From the NCBI GenBank assembly GCA_050480245.1, contig JBCNEQ010000063.1: DNA of 64,000 nucleotides. One strand, written 5' to 3'. This document shows positions 41,278 to 50,326 of the stretch, piece after piece; the first letter of the stretch is position 1; each line of letters starts with the position of its first letter. A model generated the notes under the pieces. That model saw only the letters and a list, made by a program, of their open reading frames with translations. It was not told where the DNA came from and made no database searches. The translations under genes were made by a program, and so were the position numbers. Origin of the DNA: Anoxybacillus sp050480245 (lineage in GTDB: Bacteria > Bacillota > Bacilli > Bacillales > Anoxybacillaceae).

Positions 41278-42525
41278 ATGAAAAAATCGCTTATGGCGTC
41301 ATTGTTCGTTTTTTGTTGCTTGTTGCTCATCGTGCAAACTGCGACAGCAGCAATGAACGTGCGCATAGCTGTCAATCAGCTCAATGTTCGTACAGGTCCA
41401 GGATTTGCGTTTGCAGTGCAAGAAAAAGTAGCTAAAGGGAAGCAATATGCTGTCGCTCAAAAGCGGGGAGAATGGCTACAAATCCGGCTTGCTTCGAATC
41501 GAACGGGCTGGGTGTATAGCAAATACGTTCAAGTGCAAAATGAGCCGAACGAAACGAAAAAACAAATACAACAGTCGGTCGTATGTCAAGTAGATGGGTT
41601 GCGGCTTCGGAAAGGACCGGGAACGACATATGCGGTCATCGGGTATGTCAATCGTAACGAAAAAGGAACGGCAACGATGATACAAGGGGATTGGATGTAT
41701 GTGCGTTGGGATGGAAAAGAAGGTTGGGTGCATCGCTCATATATAGCAAATGCTGAGCAAAGTGAAAAAAATACATACGTCCAAACGTTATACGATAATA
41801 CAAATATTCGTTCCGCTCCTTCGATACAATCTTCTGTTATTGCTAAGGCAAAGCGCGGCGATCAGTTTGCAGTCATTCGAAAAGAAGGACAATGGTATGT
41901 CATTCAAGTTGATGCTCAAACGGTAGGATATGTAGCCGAATGGGTCGTTCAAGTAGGCAAACAATCTTCTCCACCTCGACCTCAAACGGTGGGAGGGAAA
42001 ACGATTGTTATTGATGCAGGACATGGTGGAAAAGATCACGGAACAACAGGTGTCAACGGGACGATGGAAAAAATGTTAACGTTGCAAACGGCATTGTTGT
42101 TAAGTGAAAAACTAAAACAAGTGGGCGCTAACGTTATTTTAACGCGCGCAGATGATCGGTTTTTATCGCTAAGTGAACGAGTCAATATTGCAGGGGGAAA
42201 CAAAGCAGATGCGTTCATTAGCATTCATTACGATAGCGCCTTAAATCGCACCGCAAGCGGCTTAACAGTATATTACTATAAAGAGATCGATCGTTCGCTT
42301 GCCGATGCACTTGTTGAGCCGCTCAGTCAATTAACAGGCATTCAACAACGTGGTGTTCGCGTAGGCAACTATCATGTGTTGCGCGAAAATAGCCGCCCTT
42401 CTGTGTTGCTTGAGCTCGGCTATTTAAGCAACCCAAACGAAGAAGCATTCGTTGTGTCACAAACGTATCAACAATCGGTCACAGAAGCTATATGCAACGG
42501 TTTGCTTCGTTATCTCGGAAAATAA
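41278..42525 (+). CDS. N-acetylmuramoyl-L-alanine amidase with three SH3 domains (YrvJ-like)
   Basis: A secreted cell wall hydrolase of 415 residues: signal peptide (1-25), three bacterial SH3 domains (about 28-85, 101-157, 167-225) that bind wall material, and an Amidase_3 domain (242-412). Zinc ligands H249 (IDAGHGG), E264 and the histidine in SIHYDS are visible, as is the catalytic glutamate region LLELGYLSN. It cleaves the bond between MurNAc and L-alanine. CGTAGGGGGAT precedes the ATG. In B. subtilis yrvJ lies here too. Confidence 0.92.
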   Translation: MKKSLMASLFVFCCLLLIVQTATAAMNVRIAVNQLNVRTGPGFAFAVQEKVAKGKQYAVAQKRGEWLQIRLASNRTGWVYSKYVQVQNEPNETKKQIQQSVVCQVDGLRLRKGPGTTYAVIGYVNRNEKGTATMIQGDWMYVRWDGKEGWVHRSYIANAEQSEKNTYVQTLYDNTNIRSAPSIQSSVIAKAKRGDQFAVIRKEGQWYVIQVDAQTVGYVAEWVVQVGKQSSPPRPQTVGGKTIVIDAGHGGKDHGTTGVNGTMEKMLTLQTALLLSEKLKQVGANVILTRADDRFLSLSERVNIAGGNKADAFISIHYDSALNRTASGLTVYYYKEIDRSLADALVEPLSQLTGIQQRGVRVGNYHVLRENSRPSVLLELGYLSNPNEEAFVVSQTYQQSVTEAICNGLLRYLGK

Positions 42526-42533
42526 AGGCCATC

Positions 42534-42562
42534 TTGACAAATGGTTTGTTCGTACGTAATAT
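42534..42562 (+). promoter_or_regulatory. Sigma-A promoter of the hisS-aspS operon
   Basis: TTGACA (42534-42539), a 17-bp spacer and TAATAT (42557-42562), directly upstream of the T-box leader. Confidence 0.85.
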
Positions 42563-42584
42563 AAAAAGAAAATTCAACATCTCG

Positions 42585-42832
42585 CCGATGATGGAGAAAA
42601 GTAGTTAAGAGTACACATGGCCAGAGAGGAAATGCCGCAGGCTGGAAGCATTTCTCCATGATGACTTAACGAACGAACACTCCGTAGGTTTCTCTTTGAA
42701 CGCGTTATCGTTAGTAGGAGAGAACGCTTTCCGGGCGTTATCGGATGAAAGTGGAAGCATGCGCTTCAACTAGGGTGGCACCACGGGAATTTGTCTCTCG
42801 TCCCTAATTTATTAGGGGTGAGAGATTTTTAT
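42585..42832 (+). promoter_or_regulatory. T-box leader of hisS-aspS (histidine specifier likely)
   Basis: The leader starts with GATGGAGAAAAGTAGTTAAGAG (stem I base), has the T-box AGGGTGGCACCACGGG (42772-42787) and ends in a terminator: TCTCTCGTCCCTAA at 42794 pairs with TTAGGGGTGAGAGA up to 42825, then TTTTT. A CAC codon at 42678-42680 in the expected specifier region fits histidine. Uncharged tRNA-His would stabilise the antiterminator and allow hisS-aspS transcription. Confidence 0.9.
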
Positions 42833-42860
42833 TTGCATAAAACTACAAGGAGGGAATGAT

Positions 42861-44132
42861 ATGTCATTTCAAATTCCGCGCGGGACGCAAGACATCTTGC
42901 CAGAACAAGCAGCAAAATGGCAATATATTGAACAAATCGCGCGTGAGCTTTGTCGTCGTTACAATTATCAAGAAATTCGCACGCCGATTTTTGAGCATAC
43001 AGAACTATTTTTGCGCGGTGTCGGTGATACAACGGATATTGTCCAAAAAGAAATGTATACGTTTGAAGATCGTGGCGGTCGAAGTTTAACGCTTCGTCCA
43101 GAAGGAACAGCTGCGGTCGTTCGTTCATTTGTTGAAAATAAAATGTACGGATATCCGAATCAGCCGGTAAAGCTGTATTACATGGGACCGATGTTCCGTT
43201 ATGAACGTCCGCAAGCGGGTCGTTTCCGTCAGTTCGTTCAATTTGGTGTCGAAGCGCTCGGAAGCAACGATCCAGCGATTGATGCTGAAGTCATTGCTTT
43301 AGCGATGGACATCTACCATACGCTCGGATTGAAAAAATTGAAACTTGTCATCAATAGTTTAGGCGATAGCGAAAGTAGAAAAGCGCACCGTCAAGCGCTC
43401 ATCGACCATTTTCAACATCGCATTCATGAGTTTTGTGAAGATTGCCAAGCACGATTACATAAAAATCCGATGCGCATTTTAGACTGTAAAAAAGATCGTG
43501 AGCATGAGTTCATGCGCACAGCTCCATCGATTCTTGATTACTTAAATGAACAGTCGCGCACATATTTTGAAAAAGTACAAATGTATTTACAAAAGCTTGG
43601 CATCGCATTTGAAGTCGATCCTCGCCTTGTGCGCGGTTTAGATTATTACAATCATACAGCATTTGAAATCATGAGCGAGGCAGAAGGATTTGGCGCCATT
43701 ACGACATTATGTGGCGGCGGTCGGTATAACGGTCTCGTTCAAGAAATTGGCGGACCGGAAACGCCAGGCATCGGATTCGCTTTAAGCATTGAGCGCTTGC
43801 TTGCTGCATTAGAGGCAGAAGGCATTTCCTTGCCGATTTCAGAAGGAATTGACTGTTATGTTGTAGCTTTAGGAGAACAAGCGAAAGAAGAAGCGGTTGC
43901 GCTCGTTGCTGCGCTACGTAAAGAAGGTATTTCGGCAGAAAAAGATTATCAAGATCGAAAAGTGAAAGCACAGCTTAAAGCCGCAGACCGTTTACATGCG
44001 ACGTATGTTGCAATTTTAGGTGAAGATGAATTGCAAAAAGGTGTCATTAACGTAAAACATATGGCAACCGGTGAACAACAAGAAGTACCGCTTCAAACAT
44101 TTATTTCACATATGAAAAACGTATTGCAATAG
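42861..44132 (+). CDS. hisS: Histidyl-tRNA synthetase
   Basis: A class II synthetase of 423 residues. Motif 2 region RPEGTAAVVRSFVENKM, the histidine-binding stretches RGLDYYNHTAFEI (HisA-type) and GGGRYNGLVQEIGG, and a C-terminal anticodon-binding domain (about 330-420) are present. AAGGAGGGA precedes the ATG. It is controlled by the T-box leader at 42585 and runs into aspS after 11 bp. Confidence 0.97.
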   Translation: MSFQIPRGTQDILPEQAAKWQYIEQIARELCRRYNYQEIRTPIFEHTELFLRGVGDTTDIVQKEMYTFEDRGGRSLTLRPEGTAAVVRSFVENKMYGYPNQPVKLYYMGPMFRYERPQAGRFRQFVQFGVEALGSNDPAIDAEVIALAMDIYHTLGLKKLKLVINSLGDSESRKAHRQALIDHFQHRIHEFCEDCQARLHKNPMRILDCKKDREHEFMRTAPSILDYLNEQSRTYFEKVQMYLQKLGIAFEVDPRLVRGLDYYNHTAFEIMSEAEGFGAITTLCGGGRYNGLVQEIGGPETPGIGFALSIERLLAALEAEGISLPISEGIDCYVVALGEQAKEEAVALVAALRKEGISAEKDYQDRKVKAQLKAADRLHATYVAILGEDELQKGVINVKHMATGEQQEVPLQTFISHMKNVLQ

Positions 44133-44143
44133 GAGGGGAAAAT

Positions 44144-45922
44144 ATGTTTGGAAGGACGCATTATTGCGGAGAAGTGACTCATACAGCCATTGGGCAAACG
44201 GTGCGTTTAAAAGGATGGGCACAAAAACGTCGCGATTTAGGGGGACTCATTTTCATTGACTTGCGTGATCGCACAGGCATTGTCCAAATTGTATTTAGCC
44301 CAGATGTGTCAAAAGAAGCATTACAAGTAGCGGAAACGATTCGTAGCGAATACGTGCTAGATGTAGAAGGAACGGTCGTTCAACGTGAAGAAGGGCAAGT
44401 GAACCCAAATTTACCGACAGGAACAGTTGAAGTGCATGCAACGCACGTGGCGATTTTAAGTCAGGCGAAAACACCGCCGTTTCCGATTTCGGATAAAACA
44501 GATGTATCCGAAGACGTTCGCTTAAAATATCGCTACTTAGATTTGCGTCGCCCGGTGATGTTCCAGACGTTTCAAATGCGCCATCAAGTAACGAAAGCGA
44601 TTCGCGACTTTTTAGACGAAGAAGGGTTTTTAGAAGTAGAAACGCCGATTTTAACGAAAAGCACGCCAGAAGGAGCGCGCGATTACTTAGTGCCAAGCCG
44701 TGTACATCCAGGCGAGTTTTATGCGTTACCACAATCGCCACAAATTTTTAAACAATTATTAATGGTCGCTGGCTTTGAACGATATTATCAAATCGCTCGT
44801 TGTTTCCGCGATGAAGATTTACGTGCTGACCGTCAACCAGAATTTACACAAGTCGATATTGAAACATCGTTTATGAGTCAAGACGATATTTTAGCAATGA
44901 TCGAGCGAATGATGGCGCGCGTCATGAAAGTCGCAAAAGGAGTCGACATCCCTATTCCGTTCCCGCGCATGTCATACGATGAAGCGATTGCGCGTTACGG
45001 TTCGGACAAGCCAGATACACGCTTTGGACTTGAACTTGTCGATTTATCTGAGCAAGTGAAAGATTGCGGGTTTAAAGTGTTTGCAAGCGCGGTGCAAAAC
45101 GGTGGACAAGTGAAGGCGATCAATGTTAAAGGTGCAGCGGATAAATATTCGCGTAAAGATATTGATGCGCTAACGGAATATGTCGCTCGTTATGGAGCAA
45201 AAGGATTAGCTTGGTTGAAAGTTGAAGCAGACGGTTTAAAAGGACCAATTGCTAAGTTTTTCACTGAAGATGAACAAAAACAAATGATGCAGACACTTGA
45301 AGCAGAAACGGGTGACTTATTGTTGTTTGTCGCTGATAAAAAATCGGTTGTTGCCGATGCGCTTGGTGCATTGCGTTTAAAGTTAGGGAAAGATTTACAG
45401 TTGATTGACGAATCAGCGTTTCATTTCTTATGGATTACAGATTGGCCACTATTTGAATACGACGAAGAAGAAGGTCGCTATTATGCGGCGCATCATCCGT
45501 TTACGATGCCTGTGCGCGAAGATGTGCCAAAGTTTGAAACAGACCCAGCAAGCATTCGTGCACAAGCGTACGATCTTGTGTTAAATGGATATGAGCTAGG
45601 TGGAGGCTCACTCCGTATTTTCGAGCGTGATATACAAGAAAAAATGTTTAAAACGCTCGGCTTTACTGAAGAACAAGCGCGTGAACAGTTTGGCTTTTTG
45701 CTAGAAGCGTTTGAATACGGTACGCCTCCACATGGGGGAATTGCGCTTGGATTAGACCGGCTTGTCATGTTGCTTGCGGGGCGTTCGAATTTACGTGATA
45801 CAATCGCCTTCCCGAAAACAGCGAGCGCGAGCTGCTTGTTAACAGAAGCACCGAGTGCAGTAAGTGAAGCACAATTAGACGAATTACATTTGCGAATCAA
45901 AGACGTTCAAAAAGTAGATTAA
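44144..45922 (+). CDS. aspS: Aspartyl-tRNA synthetase (bacterial type)
   Basis: The 592-residue class II synthetase has an N-terminal OB fold (KGWAQKRRDLGGLIFIDLRDR), motif 2 (FRDEDLRADRQPEFTQVDIE), the bacterial GAD insertion (about 290-420) and motif 3 (GIALGLDRLVMLLAG). The bacterial long form may charge tRNA-Asp only or also tRNA-Asn; the sequence alone does not show which. GGAGGGG precedes the ATG. It is cotranscribed with hisS. Confidence 0.97.
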   Translation: MFGRTHYCGEVTHTAIGQTVRLKGWAQKRRDLGGLIFIDLRDRTGIVQIVFSPDVSKEALQVAETIRSEYVLDVEGTVVQREEGQVNPNLPTGTVEVHATHVAILSQAKTPPFPISDKTDVSEDVRLKYRYLDLRRPVMFQTFQMRHQVTKAIRDFLDEEGFLEVETPILTKSTPEGARDYLVPSRVHPGEFYALPQSPQIFKQLLMVAGFERYYQIARCFRDEDLRADRQPEFTQVDIETSFMSQDDILAMIERMMARVMKVAKGVDIPIPFPRMSYDEAIARYGSDKPDTRFGLELVDLSEQVKDCGFKVFASAVQNGGQVKAINVKGAADKYSRKDIDALTEYVARYGAKGLAWLKVEADGLKGPIAKFFTEDEQKQMMQTLEAETGDLLLFVADKKSVVADALGALRLKLGKDLQLIDESAFHFLWITDWPLFEYDEEEGRYYAAHHPFTMPVREDVPKFETDPASIRAQAYDLVLNGYELGGGSLRIFERDIQEKMFKTLGFTEEQAREQFGFLLEAFEYGTPPHGGIALGLDRLVMLLAGRSNLRDTIAFPKTASASCLLTEAPSAVSEAQLDELHLRIKDVQKVD

Positions 45923-45932
45923 ATTTGTAACG

Positions 45933-45961
45933 TTGCAAATACGTTCGAAGTGTGATAACAT
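45933..45961 (+). promoter_or_regulatory. Possible promoter of the 6S RNA gene
   Basis: TTGCAA (45933-45938), a 17-bp spacer and TAACAT (45956-45961). TACAAT at 45961-45966 is an alternative -10 without a good -35. Confidence 0.5.
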
Positions 45962-45973
45962 ACAATTAACAAC

Positions 45974-46165
45974 AAGTCCTGATGTGTTTGTCGTATCACC
46001 TATTGTTTTGACCGAACAATGTGTGATACGGGAGCCCGGGTTTTCAGGTGGCGTACATGCCTCATTTACATAGAGAGGACGTACATAAGCTTGAAACAGG
46101 GCACCCACCTGTGAGAGAGCGGGTTCAAAACAAAGGCCATCAGCGACGGCACGATTGGGACTTAG
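45974..46165 (+). ncRNA. bsrA: 6S-1 RNA (BsrA type)
   Basis: 6S RNA binds sigma-A RNA polymerase and dampens transcription. The 355-bp gap between aspS and tcdA is where B. subtilis bsrA lies. AAGTCC (45974-45979) pairs with GGACTT (46158-46163) to close the molecule; GATGTG...CACCTA and TTTTGACCGAACAATG near the 5' side match the remembered B. subtilis 6S-1 start. An extended, largely self-complementary rod with a central bubble (GGGAGCCCGGG region) is plausible. Ends are approximate. Confidence 0.85.
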
Positions 46166-46180
46166 GAAACAAAAATGAAT

Positions 46181-46224
46181 AAAGCCTTGACGTAAAGAAC
46201 ATGCTTTACGTTAAGGCTTTTTTT
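46181..46224 (+). terminator. Strong terminator after the 6S RNA
   Basis: AAAGCCTTGACGTAAAG (46181-46197) pairs with CTTTACGTTAAGGCTTT (46204-46220, one G-U), then a T run. Confidence 0.92.
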
Positions 46225-46277
46225 GTGCCATAATGCATGTATATCCGATTGAAATACTTACATATGGGAGGCAAAAC

Positions 46278-47042
46278 ATGCTACATCAATTTTCTCGTAA
46301 TGAACTCGCAATCGGGAAAGAAGGTTTAAAAAAATTAAGCGAAAGCACAGTGGCCGTTCTTGGCATTGGAGGTGTCGGATCATTTGCGGTTGAGGCGCTT
46401 GCTCGTTCAGGGGTTGGACGTCTCATTTTAATCGATAAAGACGATATTGACATTACAAATGTGAACAGACAAATTCATGCGCTATTATCTACTGTCGGTC
46501 GTCCGAAAGTAGAAGTGATGAAAGAGCGCATCGCAGACATTAATCCAGCATGCGAAGTCATTGCGTTAAAAATGTTTTATACAGAAGAGACGTATGAACA
46601 AATTTTTTCGTACGATATTGACTACGTCATTGATGCATCCGATACGATTTCGTATAAAATTCATCTAATGAAACAATGTTTAGAACGAAACATCCCAATT
46701 ATTTCAAGCATGGGAGCGGCAAATAAAATGGATCCGACCCGTTTTCGCATTGCTGATATTTCAAAAACGCATACGGATCCGATTGCAAAAGTTATTCGCA
46801 CGAGATTGCGGAAAGAAGGAATTAAAAAAGGCATCACCGTTGTTTTCTCGGATGAAAGCCCAATTGTCATTCGCGAAGACGTTCGAAAAGAAGTAGGAAA
46901 TGATGAGGCAACCATTCGTAAGGCAAAAATGCCGCCGTCATCGAATGCGTTCGTTCCATCTGTCGCAGGTCTCATTATGGCGGCGCACGTCGTACAACAA
47001 TTATTAAAAGATATTCCGATCCAACGTGTCGATCAACAATAA
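46278..47042 (+). CDS. tcdA: tRNA threonylcarbamoyladenosine dehydratase (TcdA)
   Basis: TcdA (YrvM, CsdL) is an E1-like ATPase that cyclises t6A-37 to ct6A in tRNA. The 254-residue ThiF-family protein has the nucleotide motif LGIGGVGSFAVEALARSG and DKDDIDITNVNRQ, with the R/D residues typical of the family. ATG at 46278 has GGGAGGC 6 bp upstream. It is monocistronic with a terminator at 47042. Its position after aspS and 6S RNA is as in B. subtilis. Confidence 0.92.
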   Translation: MLHQFSRNELAIGKEGLKKLSESTVAVLGIGGVGSFAVEALARSGVGRLILIDKDDIDITNVNRQIHALLSTVGRPKVEVMKERIADINPACEVIALKMFYTEETYEQIFSYDIDYVIDASDTISYKIHLMKQCLERNIPIISSMGAANKMDPTRFRIADISKTHTDPIAKVIRTRLRKEGIKKGITVVFSDESPIVIREDVRKEVGNDEATIRKAKMPPSSNAFVPSVAGLIMAAHVVQQLLKDIPIQRVDQQ

Positions 47043-47072
47043 GCGCAAGGGAACTCCTTTGCGCTTTTTATT
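47042..47072 (+). terminator. Intrinsic terminator after tcdA
   Basis: AAGCGCAA (47042-47049) pairs with TTGCGCTT (47060-47067), followed by TTTTT; it overlaps the stop codon. Confidence 0.85.
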
Positions 47073-47113
47073 TTCTATTTTAGTGCACATCGGAAGTTGC
47101 AAAATGAGAAAAA

Positions 47114-47166
47114 TTGCACTATAGTCGTGTTATGACTATATAGTCGTAAAAAACGACCAATTGGTC
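47114..47166 (+). promoter_or_regulatory. Palindrome-rich promoter of the RND efflux gene
   Basis: TTGCAC (47114-47119), a 17-bp spacer and TATATA (47137-47142) form the promoter. The -10 lies inside the perfect palindrome GACTATATAGTC (47134-47145). ACTATAGT (47118-47125) repeats the same half-site, and a second perfect 12-bp palindrome, GACCAATTGGTC (47155-47166), lies just downstream, over the expected start site. These look like repressor operators, the last with a TetR-type appearance. Confidence 0.75.
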
Positions 47167-47194
47167 ATACTATAAAAAAGAAGGGAAGAGGAGC

Positions 47195-50100
47195 ATGTTA
47201 ACAAGGTTTAGTTTAAAAAATGCGGTCGCTGTATTTATCATTTCATTTTTACTCATATTAGGTGGACTATATTCGTTTTCTTCTTTAAAAGTAGACTTGT
47301 TGCCAAACATTGAATTTCCGCAGCTGTCTGTTGAAGTCATCTACCCAGGTGCTTCACCAGAAGATATGAATGAGCAAGTAACAACAAAATTGGAAGAAAA
47401 GTTGAAAGCCATTGAAGGAGTAAAAAAACTCCAAAGTACATCGTTTGAAAGTATCGCAATCATTAACCTCGAATTTCCATTTAATACAGACATGGAAGAA
47501 GTCGAGCGGCAAGTTGAGTCGCTAATAAAAGAAGCGAATTTGCCGGAAAATGTGCAGACGAAAGTGAATCGCTTCTCGTTTGGTACGTTCCCGATTTATA
47601 ACATTTCGCTGTTTGCTAAAGGGGATACGAACATCCAGCAATTTCTAGATGATACGATCGTTCCTGAGTTGAAAAAAATTAACGGTGTCAATTCCATTTC
47701 GGTTGGCGGGATGGAAGAAAACTTGATTCAAATTACAGTCGATAAACAAAAAGCATTGCAATATGGGTTGAGCTTAACGCAAATTAAAGAACAAATTAAT
47801 GAAAAATTTTTAGCGTTCCCTGCCGGAAACGTTCAAACAGAAACGGTACAAATTCCGATTCGCGTACAACAAAAAATTGAAACGATTAAACAACTTGAAG
47901 ATTTACCGTTATCTTCTCCATTGATGAACGCATCACCGGGAGCACCAGCAAGTGGACAGCAAGCTCCCACAAAAATTACGTTGAAAGATGTAGCGACGAT
48001 TGAAGCAGTGACAGACCAAGGAGAAATTACGCGCTACAACTTACAACCATCTTTATCGATGGCCATTACGAAAAAACAAGATGCCAACACAGTAGAAGTG
48101 GCAGAGAAAGTATTAAACGTACTTGACAAATATAAAGACAAAATAGACTATGCAATAGGATTTGATTCTGCTGAAGGAATTAAAAAGTCTGTCGAAACGC
48201 TCGTGCGTGAAGGATTGCTTGGGGCATTGTTTGCCTCCATTGCGGTGCTCGTCTTTTTACGAAACGTGCGTGCCACAATCATTGCTATTGTTTCCATTCC
48301 ACTTTCGTTATTAGTCGCATCTATTTTCTTACAGCGGATGGATATTTCTTTAAACATTATGACGTTAGGTGGAATGGCCGTTGCGGTCGGGCGAGTAGTT
48401 GACGACAGCATCGTTGTCATCGAAAACATTTTCCGTCGCGTGCGTAAGTCAAACACCGGGATGACAGATGAACTTGTCGAAGACTCGACGAAAGAAATTT
48501 TAAAGGCAATTACATCGTCTACTATCACGACCGTCGTTGTCTTTTTACCGCTCGGCCTCGTTGGTGGCGTGACAGGCGAGTTTTTCTTACCATTTGCGTT
48601 AACGATTGTGTTTTCGCTTTTAATGTCGCTCGTTGTGGCCATTACGATCGTTCCAATTTTAGCGAAGTTTTCGTTTAAAAAAGTGCCGCCAGAAGAAAAA
48701 GAAGGTGCGTTGCAACGAGCTTACGGTAAAGCGATTGAATGGGCGCTCGATCATAAAAAAATTGTCTTGCTTTTGTCTGTTTTATTGCTCGGTGGCTCAT
48801 TCGCTATCGTACCGAAGTTAGGCTTTACATTTATCCCGAACGAAGAACAAAAAACATTAATTGCAGCGATTGAACTTCCGTCATCGACACCGTTAGAAAA
48901 GACGAACGATGTGTCGCTAAAAATCGAGAAGATGTTTAGTGAAAAAGAAGAAATTAAAGAAGTGACGGCAGGGATTGGTACGCGCGATTTCCGTAGCGGC
49001 TTAAAACGGAAAAATCAAGCGAACTACTTTATTACGCTCAAAGAAAGTGCCAACGTCAGCACGTTTATTAAAGAGCTAGAACGAGATATGGAAAATATTG
49101 TGCAAGCGGAGGTTAAAGGTGCAAAAGTCGGCGTTCAAGAATTGCAATCTGGTGGACCACCGTCAAACAATAACGTAAATATTGACTTGTACTCGACCAA
49201 CTTAAATGCATTACAACAAGCGGCGAAAGATGTAGAAGCGTACTTAAAAACGCGCGATGATTTGAAATATGTCACAAATAACTTTACAGATAAACAGAAA
49301 CAAGTAGTCGTTAACATCGACACGAATAAAGCAATGGAATACGGTGTATCAGGCTTTCAAATTCTTGGTACAATCGCCGATCAAACTCGTCCGGTTCAAG
49401 TCAGCACGTTGACGTTAGACGATGAAGAGCGGACAGTACAATTGTCATATGACAAACAAATGACATCGATCGAAGAGTTAGAAAACACGCTTATTTTCAC
49501 AAAGTTCGGACCAGTGCCAGTAAAACAATTGGCAGACGTGCAAGAAGTCGATACATTTACATCCATTCAAAAACTTGATGGAAAAGTGTTCGCCCGTGTG
49601 TCTGCGCAAATTGTCGGAGACAACATTCAACAAGTAACTCAAGATGTAATTAATAGCGTGAAAAATGAAGTAGACTTACCGAAAGATGTATCCCTTCAAG
49701 GCGGCGGCGGGAGCGATGAAACGGTAGAAACGTTCCAACAGCTCGGTTTAGCGATGGTTGTAGCGATTGGGCTTGTGTATATTACGATGCTCATTACGTT
49801 TGGAAAGGCACGTATTCCGTTTATTATTTTATCATCGCTTGTATTCGTTCCAATCGGTTCTTTGCTCGGCTTATTTATCGCGAATGAACCGATGTCCGTG
49901 AGCGTCATGATCGGTTTGCTCATGCTCATTGGAATTGTGACAACGAATGCGATCGTTCTCGTTGACCGCATCGGGCAAAATCGTGAGCAAAAGGGAATGA
50001 CGATCCGTCAAGCGCTTATTGAAGCAGGTAAAACGCGGTTACGCCCGATTTTAATGACAGCATTTGCGACGGTGGCCGCACTCATTCCGCTTGCGTTGAC

Positions 50101-50248
50101 AAAGTCATCGGGAACGCTCATTTCTAAAGGGTTAGCGATTACGGTCATCGGTGGATTGACGTCATCAACGTTATTGACGTTAATTCTCGTTCCTGTTGTA
50201 TACGAACTATTTTTCTTCCGACAAGCGAAAAAAGAACGACAAGTATAA
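47195..50248 (+). CDS. RND-family efflux transporter permease (SwrC/YerP-like)
   Basis: The 1017-residue protein has the RND design: helix 1 (about 10-30), a large extracellular porter loop, helices 2-6 (about 340-480) with the GGMAVAVGRVVDDSIVVIENI motif that carries the proton-relay aspartates, a second loop, and helices 8-12. RND pumps in Gram-positives such as SwrC export surfactants and fatty acids. No adaptor or outer-membrane partner gene is nearby. It is followed by a TetR-type gene that may control it. Confidence 0.93.
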   Translation: MLTRFSLKNAVAVFIISFLLILGGLYSFSSLKVDLLPNIEFPQLSVEVIYPGASPEDMNEQVTTKLEEKLKAIEGVKKLQSTSFESIAIINLEFPFNTDMEEVERQVESLIKEANLPENVQTKVNRFSFGTFPIYNISLFAKGDTNIQQFLDDTIVPELKKINGVNSISVGGMEENLIQITVDKQKALQYGLSLTQIKEQINEKFLAFPAGNVQTETVQIPIRVQQKIETIKQLEDLPLSSPLMNASPGAPASGQQAPTKITLKDVATIEAVTDQGEITRYNLQPSLSMAITKKQDANTVEVAEKVLNVLDKYKDKIDYAIGFDSAEGIKKSVETLVREGLLGALFASIAVLVFLRNVRATIIAIVSIPLSLLVASIFLQRMDISLNIMTLGGMAVAVGRVVDDSIVVIENIFRRVRKSNTGMTDELVEDSTKEILKAITSSTITTVVVFLPLGLVGGVTGEFFLPFALTIVFSLLMSLVVAITIVPILAKFSFKKVPPEEKEGALQRAYGKAIEWALDHKKIVLLLSVLLLGGSFAIVPKLGFTFIPNEEQKTLIAAIELPSSTPLEKTNDVSLKIEKMFSEKEEIKEVTAGIGTRDFRSGLKRKNQANYFITLKESANVSTFIKELERDMENIVQAEVKGAKVGVQELQSGGPPSNNNVNIDLYSTNLNALQQAAKDVEAYLKTRDDLKYVTNNFTDKQKQVVVNIDTNKAMEYGVSGFQILGTIADQTRPVQVSTLTLDDEERTVQLSYDKQMTSIEELENTLIFTKFGPVPVKQLADVQEVDTFTSIQKLDGKVFARVSAQIVGDNIQQVTQDVINSVKNEVDLPKDVSLQGGGGSDETVETFQQLGLAMVVAIGLVYITMLITFGKARIPFIILSSLVFVPIGSLLGLFIANEPMSVSVMIGLLMLIGIVTTNAIVLVDRIGQNREQKGMTIRQALIEAGKTRLRPILMTAFATVAALIPLALTKSSGTLISKGLAITVIGGLTSSTLLTLILVPVVYELFFFRQAKKERQV

Positions 50249-50287
50249 TCGTTGCAGGCTGGCTGAAATTCGGTCAGCCTGTTATGT

Positions 50288-50293
50288 TATAAT
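50288..50293 (+). promoter_or_regulatory. Possible -10 box for the TetR-type gene
   Basis: TATAAT at 50288-50293, 34 bp before the gene, with a weak TGAAAT -35 (50264-50269). A CAGGCTG/CAGCCTG hairpin with a weak T tail (about 50255-50285) precedes it. Confidence 0.4.
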
Positions 50294-50326
50294 AAAATGA
50301 GAAATGAACAATAAGGATGAGGCCGC

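Noticed and set aside
48148..48642. 164-codon minus-strand frame inside the RND gene
   Set aside because: Shadow of a long conserved gene; serine/threonine-rich composition with no start signal.
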